Shown here piece by piece: positions 10,868 to 21,418 of a DNA stretch of 64,000 bases (its first letter is position 1; the number at the start of each line of letters is the position of its first letter). Both the position numbers and the translations under genes were made by a program. Source of the DNA: an uncultured Prochlorococcus sp. (lineage in GTDB: Bacteria; Cyanobacteriota; Cyanobacteriia; PCC-6307; Cyanobiaceae); assembly GCA_902612005.1 (NCBI GenBank), contig CACMCA010000002.1:62001-126000 (forward strand). The letters run 5' to 3'. The notes under the pieces are model-generated. The model did no database searches and was not told the DNA's origin. It saw only the letters and a list, made by a program, of their open reading frames with translations.

Positions 10868-11311
10868 ATGGAAACAAAAAACTCAATATCTATAAAGCGC
10901 TCAATAGCTATTAAAGCTGTAGTTACACCAACTTGGAAGGAAGATGCTGAAAAAGAATTAAGTAAAGCAATTTCAAACATTGATCAGCAATTATCGCAAC
11001 TGGAGCAAGAGGGGCAGCAAATAGTAAATAATATTAGATCCCAATCGGTTAATCCCCTAGATCCAAGGGTTCAAGAACAGGTTAGTCAGGTGCAACAACA
11101 AGTCGCAGCAAAACGAAACGAAATTGAAGAACAAAAAAGAAATCTTCTTCAACAACAGAGTCAAGTTCGCGAATTAAAAATGGATGAAATTGTTGATCAA
11201 GGGCAAGTGGATAGTTTCTGCGATGTCACTGTGGGAGACAATCTTATTGAAAAAATGCAAGTATCGATTACGGTTAAGGATGGAGTTATTCAATCTATAG
11301 ATAATAATTAA
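10868..11311 (+). CDS. YlqD-like coiled-coil protein
   Basis: SIAIKAVVTPTWKEDAEKEL…coiled coil…MDEIVDQGQVDSFCDVTVGDNLIEKM. Confidence 0.6.
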   Translation: METKNSISIKRSIAIKAVVTPTWKEDAEKELSKAISNIDQQLSQLEQEGQQIVNNIRSQSVNPLDPRVQEQVSQVQQQVAAKRNEIEEQKRNLLQQQSQVRELKMDEIVDQGQVDSFCDVTVGDNLIEKMQVSITVKDGVIQSIDNN

Positions 11312-11529
11312 AGAGAAGATTTAGTATTTTTGATAAATATAAGTAAATCTTAATTTCGAAAAGTTTTAAATTCTAATCGATCTAAATTATTACTTTCTTA
11401 AGTTTTAAGAGTTTCCACTGTGAACATGATTTCGTATAATTAAAACAAGAGTTTAAAGGGTTCTTAACCATAAAAACTTTAGGAAGTTTGGTAGCAATCC
11501 CTTGAAACTTATGCAATAACAATTTTCTT

Positions 11530-12897
11530 ATGTCTCACGAAATATTCATGCCTGCCTTGAGTTCTACTATGACGGAGGGCAAGATTGTGGAATGGTTGAA
11601 AAATCCAGGAGATAAAGTTGAAAGAGGTGAATCTGTCTTGGTTGTTGAATCTGACAAGGCAGATATGGACGTTGAATCTTTTCAAGATGGATATCTTGCG
11701 GCTGTTTTAATGCCTGCTGGCAGCACTGCACCAGTAGGAGAGACTATCGGTCTTATTGTAGAAAATGAGGATGAGATAGCTTCTGTTCAAGAACAAAATA
11801 AAGGAAATCAACCCGAAGTTTCTAGTTCGGATCAACTTGAATTGGTAAGCAATAAAACTGAAGAAAAACCAGTAGTTCAGACTGAAAATAATAATAAAGA
11901 AGCGGAAGAAATCGTCTTAAAGAGTGAAAAGCCTGTACCATCTTTTAACACCGATCAAATTAATGCAGCTACAAGTAATGTTTCTTCGAGGGTGATTGCA
12001 TCTCCGAGAGCTAAAAAACTTGCCTCTCAAATGGGTGTTGATTTAGCAAAGGTTCATGGATCCGGACCTCACGGAAGGATTCAAGCCGATGATATTTTAA
12101 AAGCTAATGGCCAACCAGTCTCTATACCATGGATAGGTGAAGGTGGTTCTCCTGCTAGTATACCTGGTGCAAATTTAGGAGTTGAAAGTAAACCAGAAAC
12201 TTCAGGAAATAGTTTTGGTAATCCCGGAGAAACAGTTCAATTTAATACTCTTCAAAAAGCGGTAAATAAAAATATGGAATCTAGTTTAGATGTGCCATGT
12301 TTTAGGGTGGGTTATTCGATTAACACAGATAAATTAGATAATTTCTACAAAAAAGTAAAACAGAACGGAGTTACTATGACTGCTTTACTAGTAAAGGCAG
12401 TTGCAAAGACACTAAAGAAACATCCTCAAGTTAACTCAAGTTTTTCAGAGAATGGAATTTCTTATCCAAAAAATATAAATATTGCTGTTGCTGTTGCGAT
12501 GGAAGATGGTGGACTAATAACTCCAGTTTTAAAAGAACCATGCAATACTGATTTATTTGAATTGTCTAGGGAATGGAAAGATCTCGTAAAAAGATCAAGA
12601 TCAAAACAATTAGAACCTGATGAATACTCAACTGGAACCTTCACTTTATCTAACCTTGGGATGTTTGGAGTTGATAGATTTGACGCAATTCTTCCTCCAG
12701 GTACCGGTGCTATTTTAGCCATAGCATCATCGAAACCAACCGTTGTTGCTAATAGTGATGGTTCAATATCTGTTAAAAAAATAATGCAAGTAAATCTAAC
12801 AGCTGATCACAGAGTGATCTATGGAGCTGATGGAGCTTCATTCTTAAAAGACTTGGCTTCCCTAATTGAAGATGAGCCAGAGAATCTTGTCTCCTAA
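11530..12897 (+). CDS. pdhC: Pyruvate dehydrogenase E2 (dihydrolipoamide acetyltransferase)
   Basis: Lipoyl domain (VESDKADMDVESF), E3-binding domain (ASPRAKKLASQMGVDLAKVHGSGPHGRIQADDI), catalytic core NLTADHRVIYGADGASFLKDL. Confidence 0.95.
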   Translation: MSHEIFMPALSSTMTEGKIVEWLKNPGDKVERGESVLVVESDKADMDVESFQDGYLAAVLMPAGSTAPVGETIGLIVENEDEIASVQEQNKGNQPEVSSSDQLELVSNKTEEKPVVQTENNNKEAEEIVLKSEKPVPSFNTDQINAATSNVSSRVIASPRAKKLASQMGVDLAKVHGSGPHGRIQADDILKANGQPVSIPWIGEGGSPASIPGANLGVESKPETSGNSFGNPGETVQFNTLQKAVNKNMESSLDVPCFRVGYSINTDKLDNFYKKVKQNGVTMTALLVKAVAKTLKKHPQVNSSFSENGISYPKNINIAVAVAMEDGGLITPVLKEPCNTDLFELSREWKDLVKRSRSKQLEPDEYSTGTFTLSNLGMFGVDRFDAILPPGTGAILAIASSKPTVVANSDGSISVKKIMQVNLTADHRVIYGADGASFLKDLASLIEDEPENLVS

Positions 12898-12903
12898 ATT
12901 TAA

Positions 12904-14028
12904 TTGATTTCTCAAATTCATAATGAAGAAAGAGATTATAAGCTTGAAGCTTATGATTATTTACTTGATCCTTCATTAATTGCTAGTAAACCTTCTGCAA
13001 TTAGGCATGAATCAAGATTGATGATAGTTAGAAATAGTTTTTTAGAAGAAGACTGTTTAACTAATAAATTTACCAAGAATCTTTTAGATGAATTTAGAGA
13101 AGGGGATCTTGTAATTGTAAATAATACTAAAGTTATGAAAGCTAGGTTAAAGGTTGAATTAGAAAGTAAGACATTAGTAGAATTATTAGTTTTAGAAAGA
13201 TCCCACGAATGTGTTTGGTTATGTTTGGCAAAGCCAGCAAAAAAGTTAAAAATAAATAGAAAATTAAAATTAAAATCTCCAATAGCACAAGATATTAATT
13301 TGATTGTTGATGGAGTTGATGAAGAAACTGGAGGGAGATTTATTAAATTTCCGGAAAATATAACTTGTCTCAATTCAATGAATGAACTTCTTGATAAATA
13401 CGGGGAAATCCCTCTTCCTCCTTATATAAAAAATTCCGAAGAAGAATCTTTTCATGAGAAAAGTTATCAAACTGAGTATGCAACAAATCCGGGGGCAGTT
13501 GCTGCACCAACAGCTGGTTTACACTTAAGCAAAAGTCTTATTTCCAATCTAAAAAAAAAAGGCGTAATAATCTTACCGATCACTTTGCACGTGGGTTATG
13601 GAACATTCAAACCAATTGATCAAGAAGATTTAAGTAACTTAAAACTGCACAAAGAATGGGTAAGTGTTAATAAGGAAGTAGTGGAGGAAATAAAAAGAAT
13701 AAAGAAAACAGATAGAAAAATAATTGCTATTGGCACAACTAGCGTAAGAGCTCTTGAAAGTTGTTTTTCTCACGAAATTAATGACTTTATTCCCATAGCT
13801 AAATACGTAGATTTAGTAATTAAGCCAGGTTATAAATTTAAGGTAGTTGATGGATTATTAACTAATTTTCATCTCCCTAAAAGTTCATTATTACTTTTAG
13901 TAAGTGCAATGATTGGTAGAGAAAGATTATTAGATCTATATAAAAAAGCCATAAAAGAAAAATTTAGATTCTTCTCTTATGGCGATGCGATGTATATTTC
14001 ACCAGATTCACTACTGGAGAAAAAATAG
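12904..14028 (+). CDS. queA: S-adenosylmethionine:tRNA ribosyltransferase-isomerase, TTG start
   Basis: EYATNPGAVAAPTAGLHLS, ITLHVGYGTFKPI, TTSVRALES, TNFHLPKSSLLLLVSAMIG. Confidence 0.96.
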   Translation: MISQIHNEERDYKLEAYDYLLDPSLIASKPSAIRHESRLMIVRNSFLEEDCLTNKFTKNLLDEFREGDLVIVNNTKVMKARLKVELESKTLVELLVLERSHECVWLCLAKPAKKLKINRKLKLKSPIAQDINLIVDGVDEETGGRFIKFPENITCLNSMNELLDKYGEIPLPPYIKNSEEESFHEKSYQTEYATNPGAVAAPTAGLHLSKSLISNLKKKGVIILPITLHVGYGTFKPIDQEDLSNLKLHKEWVSVNKEVVEEIKRIKKTDRKIIAIGTTSVRALESCFSHEINDFIPIAKYVDLVIKPGYKFKVVDGLLTNFHLPKSSLLLLVSAMIGRERLLDLYKKAIKEKFRFFSYGDAMYISPDSLLEKK

Positions 14029-14030
14029 AT

Positions 14031-15017
14031 TTAGGCTTTGACTGGTTCTTGAATGATTCCGCTTGGAACTTCAGTAAACATAATTGATGATAAATACCTC
14101 TCTGCTAAATCAGGTAGAACAACTACAATTGTCTTCCCAGCATATTCATCTTGTTCAGCTAATCTAACAGCAGCAGCAGCGGCAGCGCCACAAGATATTC
14201 CTACTAATAGACCTTCCTCTTTAGCTAACCTAAGAGCCATCTCAATTGATTCGTCATTTGTTACTTGTTCGACCTTATCAACAATTGATAAATCAAGGTT
14301 CTTAGGAATAAATCCTGCTCCAATTCCTTGGATTTTATGTGGTCCGGATTTAACCTCTTCTCCATTCATTGTCTGTGTAATAACAGGGCTGTGTGATGGT
14401 TCTACAGCTACAGAAGTAATATTCTTGCCCTTCTCTTGCTTAATGTATCTTGAAACTCCTGTAATTGTGCCGCCAGTTCCAACTCCTGCAACTAGGACAT
14501 CAATTTCACCATCGCAATCATCCCAGATTTCTGGTCCAGTAGTTTTGTAATGAATTTCAGGGTTTGCTGGATTATCAAATTGACCTGGCATGAAATATTG
14601 AGAAGGATTACTTTCTGCAATTTCTTTAGCCTTAGCTATTGCTCCAGGCATACCTTTAGATGCCTCTGTTAAAACAATTTCAGCACCCAACACTGCCATA
14701 ACCCTTCTTCTTTCAATTGACATGGATTCTGGCATTGTAAGGATTAGTTTATAACCTCTTGCTGAAGCAGTAAAAGCTAGAGCAATGCCTGTATTTCCAG
14801 AAGTTGGCTCAACAATAGTTTTGTCTTTTGTAAGTTTCCCACTTTTCTCGGCATCCCAGATCATGTTTGCGCCGATCCTACATTTGACACTATAAGCGGG
14901 GTTTCTACCTTCAATTTTTGCAAGTACTGTAGCTTTTGCGTTTTTAGTAACTGATTTTAATTTTACTAATGGAGTGTTTCCAATAGCAAAACTGTTGTCT
15001 TCATAAATTTTTGCCAT
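14031..15017 (-). CDS. cysK: Cysteine synthase A
   Basis: [59 protein letters not shown]. Confidence 0.96.
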   Translation of the reverse strand: MAKIYEDNSFAIGNTPLVKLKSVTKNAKATVLAKIEGRNPAYSVKCRIGANMIWDAEKSGKLTKDKTIVEPTSGNTGIALAFTASARGYKLILTMPESMSIERRRVMAVLGAEIVLTEASKGMPGAIAKAKEIAESNPSQYFMPGQFDNPANPEIHYKTTGPEIWDDCDGEIDVLVAGVGTGGTITGVSRYIKQEKGKNITSVAVEPSHSPVITQTMNGEEVKSGPHKIQGIGAGFIPKNLDLSIVDKVEQVTNDESIEMALRLAKEEGLLVGISCGAAAAAAVRLAEQDEYAGKTIVVVLPDLAERYLSSIMFTEVPSGIIQEPVKA

Positions 15018-15101
15018 TTATATATTGAGAAAATATATATTAATACTAACTATTATTCAGAAAAAGAGTATAAAAGTTTCTATACGGTAAATACTAGGAA
15101 T

Positions 15102-16571
15102 TTAGAAATTATTTAGTGCTTCAGAAAAGGTTTTCCATAATTGATCTTGGTCTTCTAATCCAACTGATACTCTAATAAGGTGAGAGGGTATACCAAAACT
15201 TTCAGCCCAATCCAATTCGTCATAATGAGCTAGTAAAACATAAGGACAAACTAGAGTAAATTTTGTACCTAAACTAGGTCCTTTAGATACTTTTAGAGAA
15301 TCATAAAATTTTTTAGCTTTGTTCAATCCTCCATTTAATTCAAACGATAATAAGCAGCCGTATCCCCCATTAGAAGTAAGTAAAGAATTAAAATTTGGAC
15401 AATTTTCAGGATGGAAAATATTTTTAATCTCGCTATGAGTCTCTAATCTTTTTTTTAATTCTAAACATGCTTTATTTTGTTCAAAAACTCTTTGATTTAC
15501 ATCTCTACTAACTTTCTCTAGATAAACTATATCTCCATCGGAAAGTATTGGAATATTAATCTCGTTTAATGCATTCCTAAACTGATCAATCCATTTGCTT
15601 TTTGGATTTAGTATTAATGATCCGGCAAGAATATCACCACTACCTGAAAAAATTTTTGTAAGTGAAGTAAAAACTATATCTGCATGTTCTATGGAATTTA
15701 TATTTAAATTCGAACCAATTGTATCGTCAACAATTAACGGAATATTTAGCTTTTTTGCAATTTTTGAAATTTTTTTAATGTTTACACATTTGAGCATTGG
15801 ATTACTTGGAAGTTCAATAATTAATGCTGATGGATTTATTCTTTTGATTTCTAATTCAATATCCGCGCAATTTTCTTCTGTAATTAACTTTGCTCCGTGA
15901 AAGATTTTCATTGGTAATTTAAGTACATCTACATATGGAAAACCAACTTGGAGTGTTGGTTTAGCTGGAAATAATTTATATATGATTTCTAATGATGTAT
16001 GCAATGCAGACATTCCAGATGAAGTTAAGTGAATATCATTAGAGTCAATTTTTGTAGATTTAGAAATTCTATTTTTTATTCTTTGAGAACATTCATTTAC
16101 GTAAGATTTTGGAGGGCAATCTTCAAGACCTAGTTCTATAGCGGCAGCTCTTGAAGATAGACCAAGACCAGTATGTTGCCAAAAATATTTTGCATAAATA
16201 CTTCCTTCTTTTTCAGTTATTAAGAAAGCTAAATTATTTCTTTTTTCTATTAACGAGAATTGTTCAGAAGTATTTCTATCAATATATTTTTTAGCTTTAA
16301 AAGCGATGCTTTCATTCGGATATGGCCAGATACTTTTATTGTTGTAGTAATTTTTCTCTTTTACTTTTTCGCATAATCTTTTCACTATGGGGTTTAGCCC
16401 GAATCGTGGGTAAATGGACTTCAATAAATTTATGCATTCTTGATCTTTTTCCTCGTAATTTATTACATCATTCCAAGTTGGTAATGCTACAGAAACGGCA
16501 TGAATACTATCAGGAATTGCATATCCCAACTCTAAATTTTTCCATATAGGTTTTTTAAGTAAATCTCTCAA
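15102..16571 (-). CDS. Cys/Met-metabolism PLP enzyme (cystathionine gamma-synthase-like) with ~140 aa N-terminal extension
   Basis: HLTSSGMSALHTSLEII, VDDTIGSNLNI, VFTSLTKIFSGSGDILAGS PLP-lysine region, HLIRVSVGLEDQDQLW C-terminus. Confidence 0.85.
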   Translation of the reverse strand: MRDLLKKPIWKNLELGYAIPDSIHAVSVALPTWNDVINYEEKDQECINLLKSIYPRFGLNPIVKRLCEKVKEKNYYNNKSIWPYPNESIAFKAKKYIDRNTSEQFSLIEKRNNLAFLITEKEGSIYAKYFWQHTGLGLSSRAAAIELGLEDCPPKSYVNECSQRIKNRISKSTKIDSNDIHLTSSGMSALHTSLEIIYKLFPAKPTLQVGFPYVDVLKLPMKIFHGAKLITEENCADIELEIKRINPSALIIELPSNPMLKCVNIKKISKIAKKLNIPLIVDDTIGSNLNINSIEHADIVFTSLTKIFSGSGDILAGSLILNPKSKWIDQFRNALNEINIPILSDGDIVYLEKVSRDVNQRVFEQNKACLELKKRLETHSEIKNIFHPENCPNFNSLLTSNGGYGCLLSFELNGGLNKAKKFYDSLKVSKGPSLGTKFTLVCPYVLLAHYDELDWAESFGIPSHLIRVSVGLEDQDQLWKTFSEALNNF

Positions 16572-16574
16572 TTT

Positions 16575-17738
16575 TCAGAATTTATTTAAATCAAATAAAA
16601 TGTCCGAGATTAAATCGTTTGTATCTTCACATCCAATTGATAATCTGACAAGAGCATCATCTATCCCTAGTAGATTTTTTGTTTTGTTATCAACAGAAGC
16701 ATGAGTCATCGTTGCAGGGTGACAAATTAAACTTTCAACTCCTCCAAGGCTTTCTGCTAGAGAGAAATATTTGAGAGATTTGCAAAATTTAAAAGTATCC
16801 TCTTTATTTAAATTTAATTTTAGGGTGATCATTGAACCTCCAGATTTCATTTGCGATTTTGCTAAGTTAAATTGCGGATGTTCTTGATTAAAAGGGTAAA
16901 TAACTTTACTAATAATTTTATGATTACCTAATTCTTCAGAAATAAATTCTGCACTTTTAGTTTGTTGTTCGATTCTTAAAGGAAGAGTTTTTAATCCTCT
17001 CGTAATGAGCCAACTATCAAAAGGAGATGGTTGAAGCCCGAGAGCTTTTTGAGAGAAAAGCATCTTACTATTCCATCCCTCATTATTTGTCAGTACTGCT
17101 CCGCCAAGTGCGTCACTATGTCCATTGATGAATTTTGTGGTGCTTACAACCGAAAGTGTTGCACCCAGGTCCAATGGTTTTTGAATAAGCGCTGTAGAAA
17201 ATGTGTTGTCTACAACTACTGGTATTTCGAGTCTATTGGCTTCATCACAAATCGCCTTAATATCAAGTACCTTCAAAAGTGGATTAGTTGGACTTTCTAG
17301 CCATATCAAGGTTGGCTCGAAGTTTGTAATCTTTTTGATATTATTTTCGTTTGTAAAATCTGTGTATAAAACTTCTAGTCCAAATTTCTTGAAAACTTTT
17401 TCGAACATCCTTACTGTACAACCATAGAGATTTGACTCGCAGAGTATCTTGTCACCTGATTTTAGTGTTGATGAAATTGCAGTTACCGCGCTAATTCCAG
17501 ATCCAAAAACTGTACAGTATTTAGAATCTTCTATTGATTTAAGGATGTTTTCTAGAATTCTAAAGTTTGGATTGCCTGATCTGGTGTAGTCGAAATTATC
17601 TTTATTTCCATGCTTGAAAGTAGATGTAGAAAAAATAGGAGGCATAACGCATCCAGTGTCTTCTGCAAATGTTTCCCCATGGTGAATTGATAGGGTCTTA
17701 AAACCTGGCTTTTTGATATTATTTTCCTTATTTCCCAT
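16575..17738 (-). CDS. metB: Cystathionine gamma-synthase / O-acetylhomoserine-type trans-sulfuration enzyme
   Basis: FKTLSIHHGETFAEDTGCVMPPIFSTSTF, VVDNTFSTALIQKPLDLGATLSVVSTTKFINGHSDALGGA, ESLICHPATMTHASV. Confidence 0.88.
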   Translation of the reverse strand: MGNKENNIKKPGFKTLSIHHGETFAEDTGCVMPPIFSTSTFKHGNKDNFDYTRSGNPNFRILENILKSIEDSKYCTVFGSGISAVTAISSTLKSGDKILCESNLYGCTVRMFEKVFKKFGLEVLYTDFTNENNIKKITNFEPTLIWLESPTNPLLKVLDIKAICDEANRLEIPVVVDNTFSTALIQKPLDLGATLSVVSTTKFINGHSDALGGAVLTNNEGWNSKMLFSQKALGLQPSPFDSWLITRGLKTLPLRIEQQTKSAEFISEELGNHKIISKVIYPFNQEHPQFNLAKSQMKSGGSMITLKLNLNKEDTFKFCKSLKYFSLAESLGGVESLICHPATMTHASVDNKTKNLLGIDDALVRLSIGCEDTNDLISDILFDLNKF

Positions 17739-17763
17739 TATTTTTAAAAATAAGAATTAAATT

Positions 17764-17791
17764 AAATCTCTCTTTTTTAAAAGAGAGATTT
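17764..17791. terminator. Palindromic terminator-like hairpin downstream of rpsD
   Basis: AAATCTCTCTTTT-TT-AAAAGAGAGATTT, perfect 13-bp stem between the rpsD 3' end and the next gene. Confidence 0.75.
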
Positions 17792-17813
17792 AATAATCCA
17801 AAGAAAAGTAGTA

Positions 17814-18422
17814 TTAAACTTTTCTTGAATAATATTCAACAACTAGTAGTTCGTTTATTTCAAGAGCCACCCACTCTCTATCGCATTTTCCATTTATTTT
17901 TCCCGTTAATTTAGGTTTGTCTAAATCAAGATGAGGTGGGACATTTGCTAAACCAGGGAATTCTATATTACCTTCTACAAGTTTTTTGCTTGCTTTGTTT
18001 TCTTTAATTCCGATTACATCGCCTGATTTGCATTGATAACCAGCAATATCAAGAACCTTTCCATTAACGGTTACATGGCCATGATTTACTAATTGTCTTG
18101 AGCCTGGGATTGTACCTCCAAAACCTAATCTAAAACAAACATTATCAAGTCTGTTTTCTAAAAGTCTTAGTAGGTTAGTTCCTGTAGATCCTTCTTGAGC
18201 TCTAGCTTTTTTTACATAACGTACTAGTTGTTTTTCAGAAACTCCATAATTAAATCTAAGTTTCTGCTTTTCTTCTAGACGAATTGCATATTCTGATCGC
18301 TTGCGACGGGCTTGGCCGTGCTGACCTGGAGGATTAGACTTCTTTGAAGCTTTCCTGGTGAGACCTGGTAGTTCTCCCAAGCGACGCGTAACCCTTAATC
18401 TGGGACCGCGATATCTTGACAT
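17814..18422 (-). CDS. rpsD: 30S ribosomal protein S4
   Basis: [24 protein letters not shown]…[35 protein letters not shown]. Confidence 0.99.
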   Translation of the reverse strand: MSRYRGPRLRVTRRLGELPGLTRKASKKSNPPGQHGQARRKRSEYAIRLEEKQKLRFNYGVSEKQLVRYVKKARAQEGSTGTNLLRLLENRLDNVCFRLGFGGTIPGSRQLVNHGHVTVNGKVLDIAGYQCKSGDVIGIKENKASKKLVEGNIEFPGLANVPPHLDLDKPKLTGKINGKCDREWVALEINELLVVEYYSRKV

Positions 18423-18517
18423 AATTTTAAATTAAATAGAAATTTGCAATAAATTGGATAATTGATTAAATTCAATTAAACTAATTACTACTGGAAATAT
18501 TATTTTACATCATCAAA

Positions 18518-18754
18518 GTGTTCAAAACTATTAACAAATCAATTACTTCTATACTTCTTTTTATGATTTCTTTTTATCAAAAGTGGTTTTCACCTTTTTT
18601 CGGACCAAGATGCAGATTTATTCCAAGTTGCAGCTCTTATGGATATGAGGCAATTACTAGACATGGTCCTTGGAAGGGAGGGTGGTTAACTTTAAGGAGA
18701 TTAAGCAGATGTCATCCTTTAACTCCCTGTGGATGTGACCCTGTGCCTGACTAA
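18518..18754 (+). CDS. yidD: Membrane protein insertion efficiency factor YidD
   Basis: FYQKWFSPFFGPRCRFIPSCSSYGYEAITRHGPWKGGWLTLRRLSRCHPL…GCDPVPD. Confidence 0.96.
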   Translation: MFKTINKSITSILLFMISFYQKWFSPFFGPRCRFIPSCSSYGYEAITRHGPWKGGWLTLRRLSRCHPLTPCGCDPVPD

Positions 18755-18758
18755 ATGA

Positions 18759-19061
18759 ATGAAAATATTTATTTTTGTTAGGCAGGGATGTTGCCTTTGT
18801 GATTCATTAAAAAACAAACTGGCAAAAATAAATCTTAATGAGTTATTCCCTAATGTAGAGGAGCTTAAAGAAATTGATATAGATAGGGTCGATTTATATA
18901 AAGATAAATATAAAAAATATGATTATGAAGTACCGGTTATTGCTGTTGAAAGAATTAGTTCCGAGGAGATCATAGAATTGCCTCGTATTTCTCCAAGATT
19001 AAAAGATGCTCAATTAAAGAATTGGTTTCAAAAAAATATTAGTACCATTCTGGAGAAATAA
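18759..19061 (+). CDS. Glutaredoxin-like (DUF836) family protein
   Basis: FVRQGCCLCDSLKNKL CxxC motif, EVPVIAVE, RISPRLKDAQLKNWF. Confidence 0.85.
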   Translation: MKIFIFVRQGCCLCDSLKNKLAKINLNELFPNVEELKEIDIDRVDLYKDKYKKYDYEVPVIAVERISSEEIIELPRISPRLKDAQLKNWFQKNISTILEK

Positions 19062-19070
19062 TTTTTTTAT

Positions 19071-20615
19071 ATGAGATCTATAAAATTATTAAAACTTTTA
19101 GATTTGGTAGGAATTATTCCTTCATCAAATCTTATCGATCAAGAAATCAATAATATTTCTTTTAACTCTAAAGAAGTACAAAAAGGAACTTTATTTTTAG
19201 GAATGCCTGGTTTAAATGTTGATGGAGGAAAATTTTGTATTGAGGCAATTGAAAATGGAGCAGAGGCCGCCATTATTGGCCCTGCTGCAAAACAGAAAAT
19301 TGGATCTATTGATCGAGAAAGAATTTTGGTTATAGATGATAATTTAGATTATATTTTTGGTCAAATAGTCGCTGAGTTTTGGAATAGGCCTTCAAGAAAA
19401 CTTAAACTTATTGGTGTTACGGGTACAAATGGAAAAACGACGATTACTTTTTTATTGGAATATCTTTTAAAAAAATTAGGAAAAAAAACTGCATTATTTG
19501 GGACCTTATTCAATAGATGGCCTGGCTACTCTGAAGTTGCTTCTCATACAACTGATTTCGCTGATAAACTTCAAAAGAAATTAAATGCTGCTGTTGAGGC
19601 AGAATCTGAATTCGCGATATTGGAGGTAAGTTCACATTCTATTGCTCAAAACAGGATATCAGGCTGCGAATTTGAGGCGGCTATTTTTACTAATTTAACT
19701 CAAGATCATCTTGATTATCACTCAGATATGGAATCTTATTTTCAAACAAAAAGAAAATTATTTTTTCCACCTTTCTTAATAGAAAAGGATGGGATTTCTG
19801 TATTAAATCACGATGACCCTTGGATATCTAAATTATCGTCTGATCTTGAAAAAGGATCTTCATTAGTCTCGACAAAGGTTACTGACAGTGAATTTGAAAA
19901 TGATGATTTTTTTTTCGTAACAGATAAAAAATTTACTGACAATGGCTCAACGTGCATTTTTCATACACCCAAGGAAAAAATTAAACTTTTTGTTCCACTT
20001 GTTGGTGAATTTAATTTAATGAATGCGATTCAAGCAATAACAATTTTGTATAAACTTAATTTCTCTTTAAAAGATTTATCAAAGTTAATAAAATCTTTTC
20101 CTGGCGCTCCTGGGCGAATGGAGAAAATAGAAATTGATAGTGATGACGTTTCAAGATCACTCCCAACAGTAATTGTTGATTATGCCCACACGCCTGATGG
20201 ATTAAAAAAAGTTTTGCAATCAATTAAAAAACTTTGTAAGGGGAAACTCATAACTGTTTTTGGCTGTGGCGGAGATCGAGATTGTAGTAAAAGGCCTTTA
20301 ATGGGATCAATAGCTGAAGAGTTTTCTGATCAACTTTTTATAACATCAGATAATCCAAGATCAGAAGAACCTCAAAAGATAGTAAATGATATTTTGATGG
20401 GTATTAAAAAAAGAGAAAAAATAACAATTGAGATTGATAGATTTAAAGCAATAAATGAATCTATTAAATTTGCCAATAAAGCAGATATTGTTTTAATTGC
20501 AGGAAAAGGACATGAAGACTACCAAATTCTCAATGATAAAGTTATTAATTTTGATGATAGAAAAATAGCTTATAAATTATTAAAAGAAAAAAGTAATCTC
20601 AATAAAATTTACTAA
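19071..20615 (+). CDS. murE: UDP-N-acetylmuramyl tripeptide synthetase MurE
   Basis: GVTGTNGKTTITFLLEYLL, SHSIAQNRISGCEFEAAIFTNLTQDHLDYH, DNPRSEEP. Confidence 0.96.
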   Translation: MRSIKLLKLLDLVGIIPSSNLIDQEINNISFNSKEVQKGTLFLGMPGLNVDGGKFCIEAIENGAEAAIIGPAAKQKIGSIDRERILVIDDNLDYIFGQIVAEFWNRPSRKLKLIGVTGTNGKTTITFLLEYLLKKLGKKTALFGTLFNRWPGYSEVASHTTDFADKLQKKLNAAVEAESEFAILEVSSHSIAQNRISGCEFEAAIFTNLTQDHLDYHSDMESYFQTKRKLFFPPFLIEKDGISVLNHDDPWISKLSSDLEKGSSLVSTKVTDSEFENDDFFFVTDKKFTDNGSTCIFHTPKEKIKLFVPLVGEFNLMNAIQAITILYKLNFSLKDLSKLIKSFPGAPGRMEKIEIDSDDVSRSLPTVIVDYAHTPDGLKKVLQSIKKLCKGKLITVFGCGGDRDCSKRPLMGSIAEEFSDQLFITSDNPRSEEPQKIVNDILMGIKKREKITIEIDRFKAINESIKFANKADIVLIAGKGHEDYQILNDKVINFDDRKIAYKLLKEKSNLNKIY

Positions 20616-20686
20616 TCAAATAAGAAAGATCTTTACGCAAATCACAAGAAAAGTTTCTTAGAATCAATGAAGTTATTTTTGACAAA

Positions 20687-21391
20687 ATGAAAGGCTTAGC
20701 CTTAGTTGTAGGCGCAGGTGGAATTGGAACGCAAATAGCTAAAGATCTGAGTGAAAGTGAAAAAGATTTAGATGTTGTTTTGTGTGGAAGAAAAAGTGAA
20801 TTTAATTCTTTTTGGGAATTAGATATAGAGGATTCTCAATCCCTTTTGCTGTTGAAAAATAAAATATCAAATCATTCTTCAAAATTAAGATTAGTCATTA
20901 ACGCTACAGGGAGACTTCATAGTGATTCTCTTCAACCAGAAAAAAGATTACAACATCTTGATAAAAAAAATATGATTGAAAGTTTTTCAATAAATGCCTT
21001 TTCTCCTATTTTGTTAGCTAAAACTATTGAAGAATTCATACCAAAAGATCTTGATTTTAATTTTGCAAGTATAAGTGCAAGAGTGGGAAGTATTGGAGAT
21101 AATCAAACTGGAGGTTGGTATTCATATAGAGCTGCAAAATCTGCCCAAAATCAGTTTTTTAAATCTTTAAGTATTGAGTGGGGTAGACGTTTCCCAAAGG
21201 CTACCATCACATTGCTTCATCCAGGAACTGTAGATACTGATTTATCTAGACCTTTTCATAAATTTGTTCCAGAACATAAATTATTTAGTAAAGAAAAATC
21301 CTCCCAATTCTTGATCAATATTATTAAAAATCAAACTCCAGAATCTACAGGAAAATTTATTGCATGGGACAACTCGGAGATACCTTGGTAA
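20687..21391 (+). CDS. Short-chain dehydrogenase/reductase (C-factor-like)
   Basis: GAGGIGTQIAKDLS, YSYRAAKSAQNQFFKSLSIEWGRRFP, HPGTVDTDLSRPF. Confidence 0.85.
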   Translation: MKGLALVVGAGGIGTQIAKDLSESEKDLDVVLCGRKSEFNSFWELDIEDSQSLLLLKNKISNHSSKLRLVINATGRLHSDSLQPEKRLQHLDKKNMIESFSINAFSPILLAKTIEEFIPKDLDFNFASISARVGSIGDNQTGGWYSYRAAKSAQNQFFKSLSIEWGRRFPKATITLLHPGTVDTDLSRPFHKFVPEHKLFSKEKSSQFLINIIKNQTPESTGKFIAWDNSEIPW

Positions 21392-21418
21392 ACTAAATTT
21401 TTTTATATCAATAGATCT

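Noticed and set aside
14053-14550. 165-aa plus-strand ORF opposite cysK
   Set aside because: Antisense to a well-supported gene; no family resemblance.
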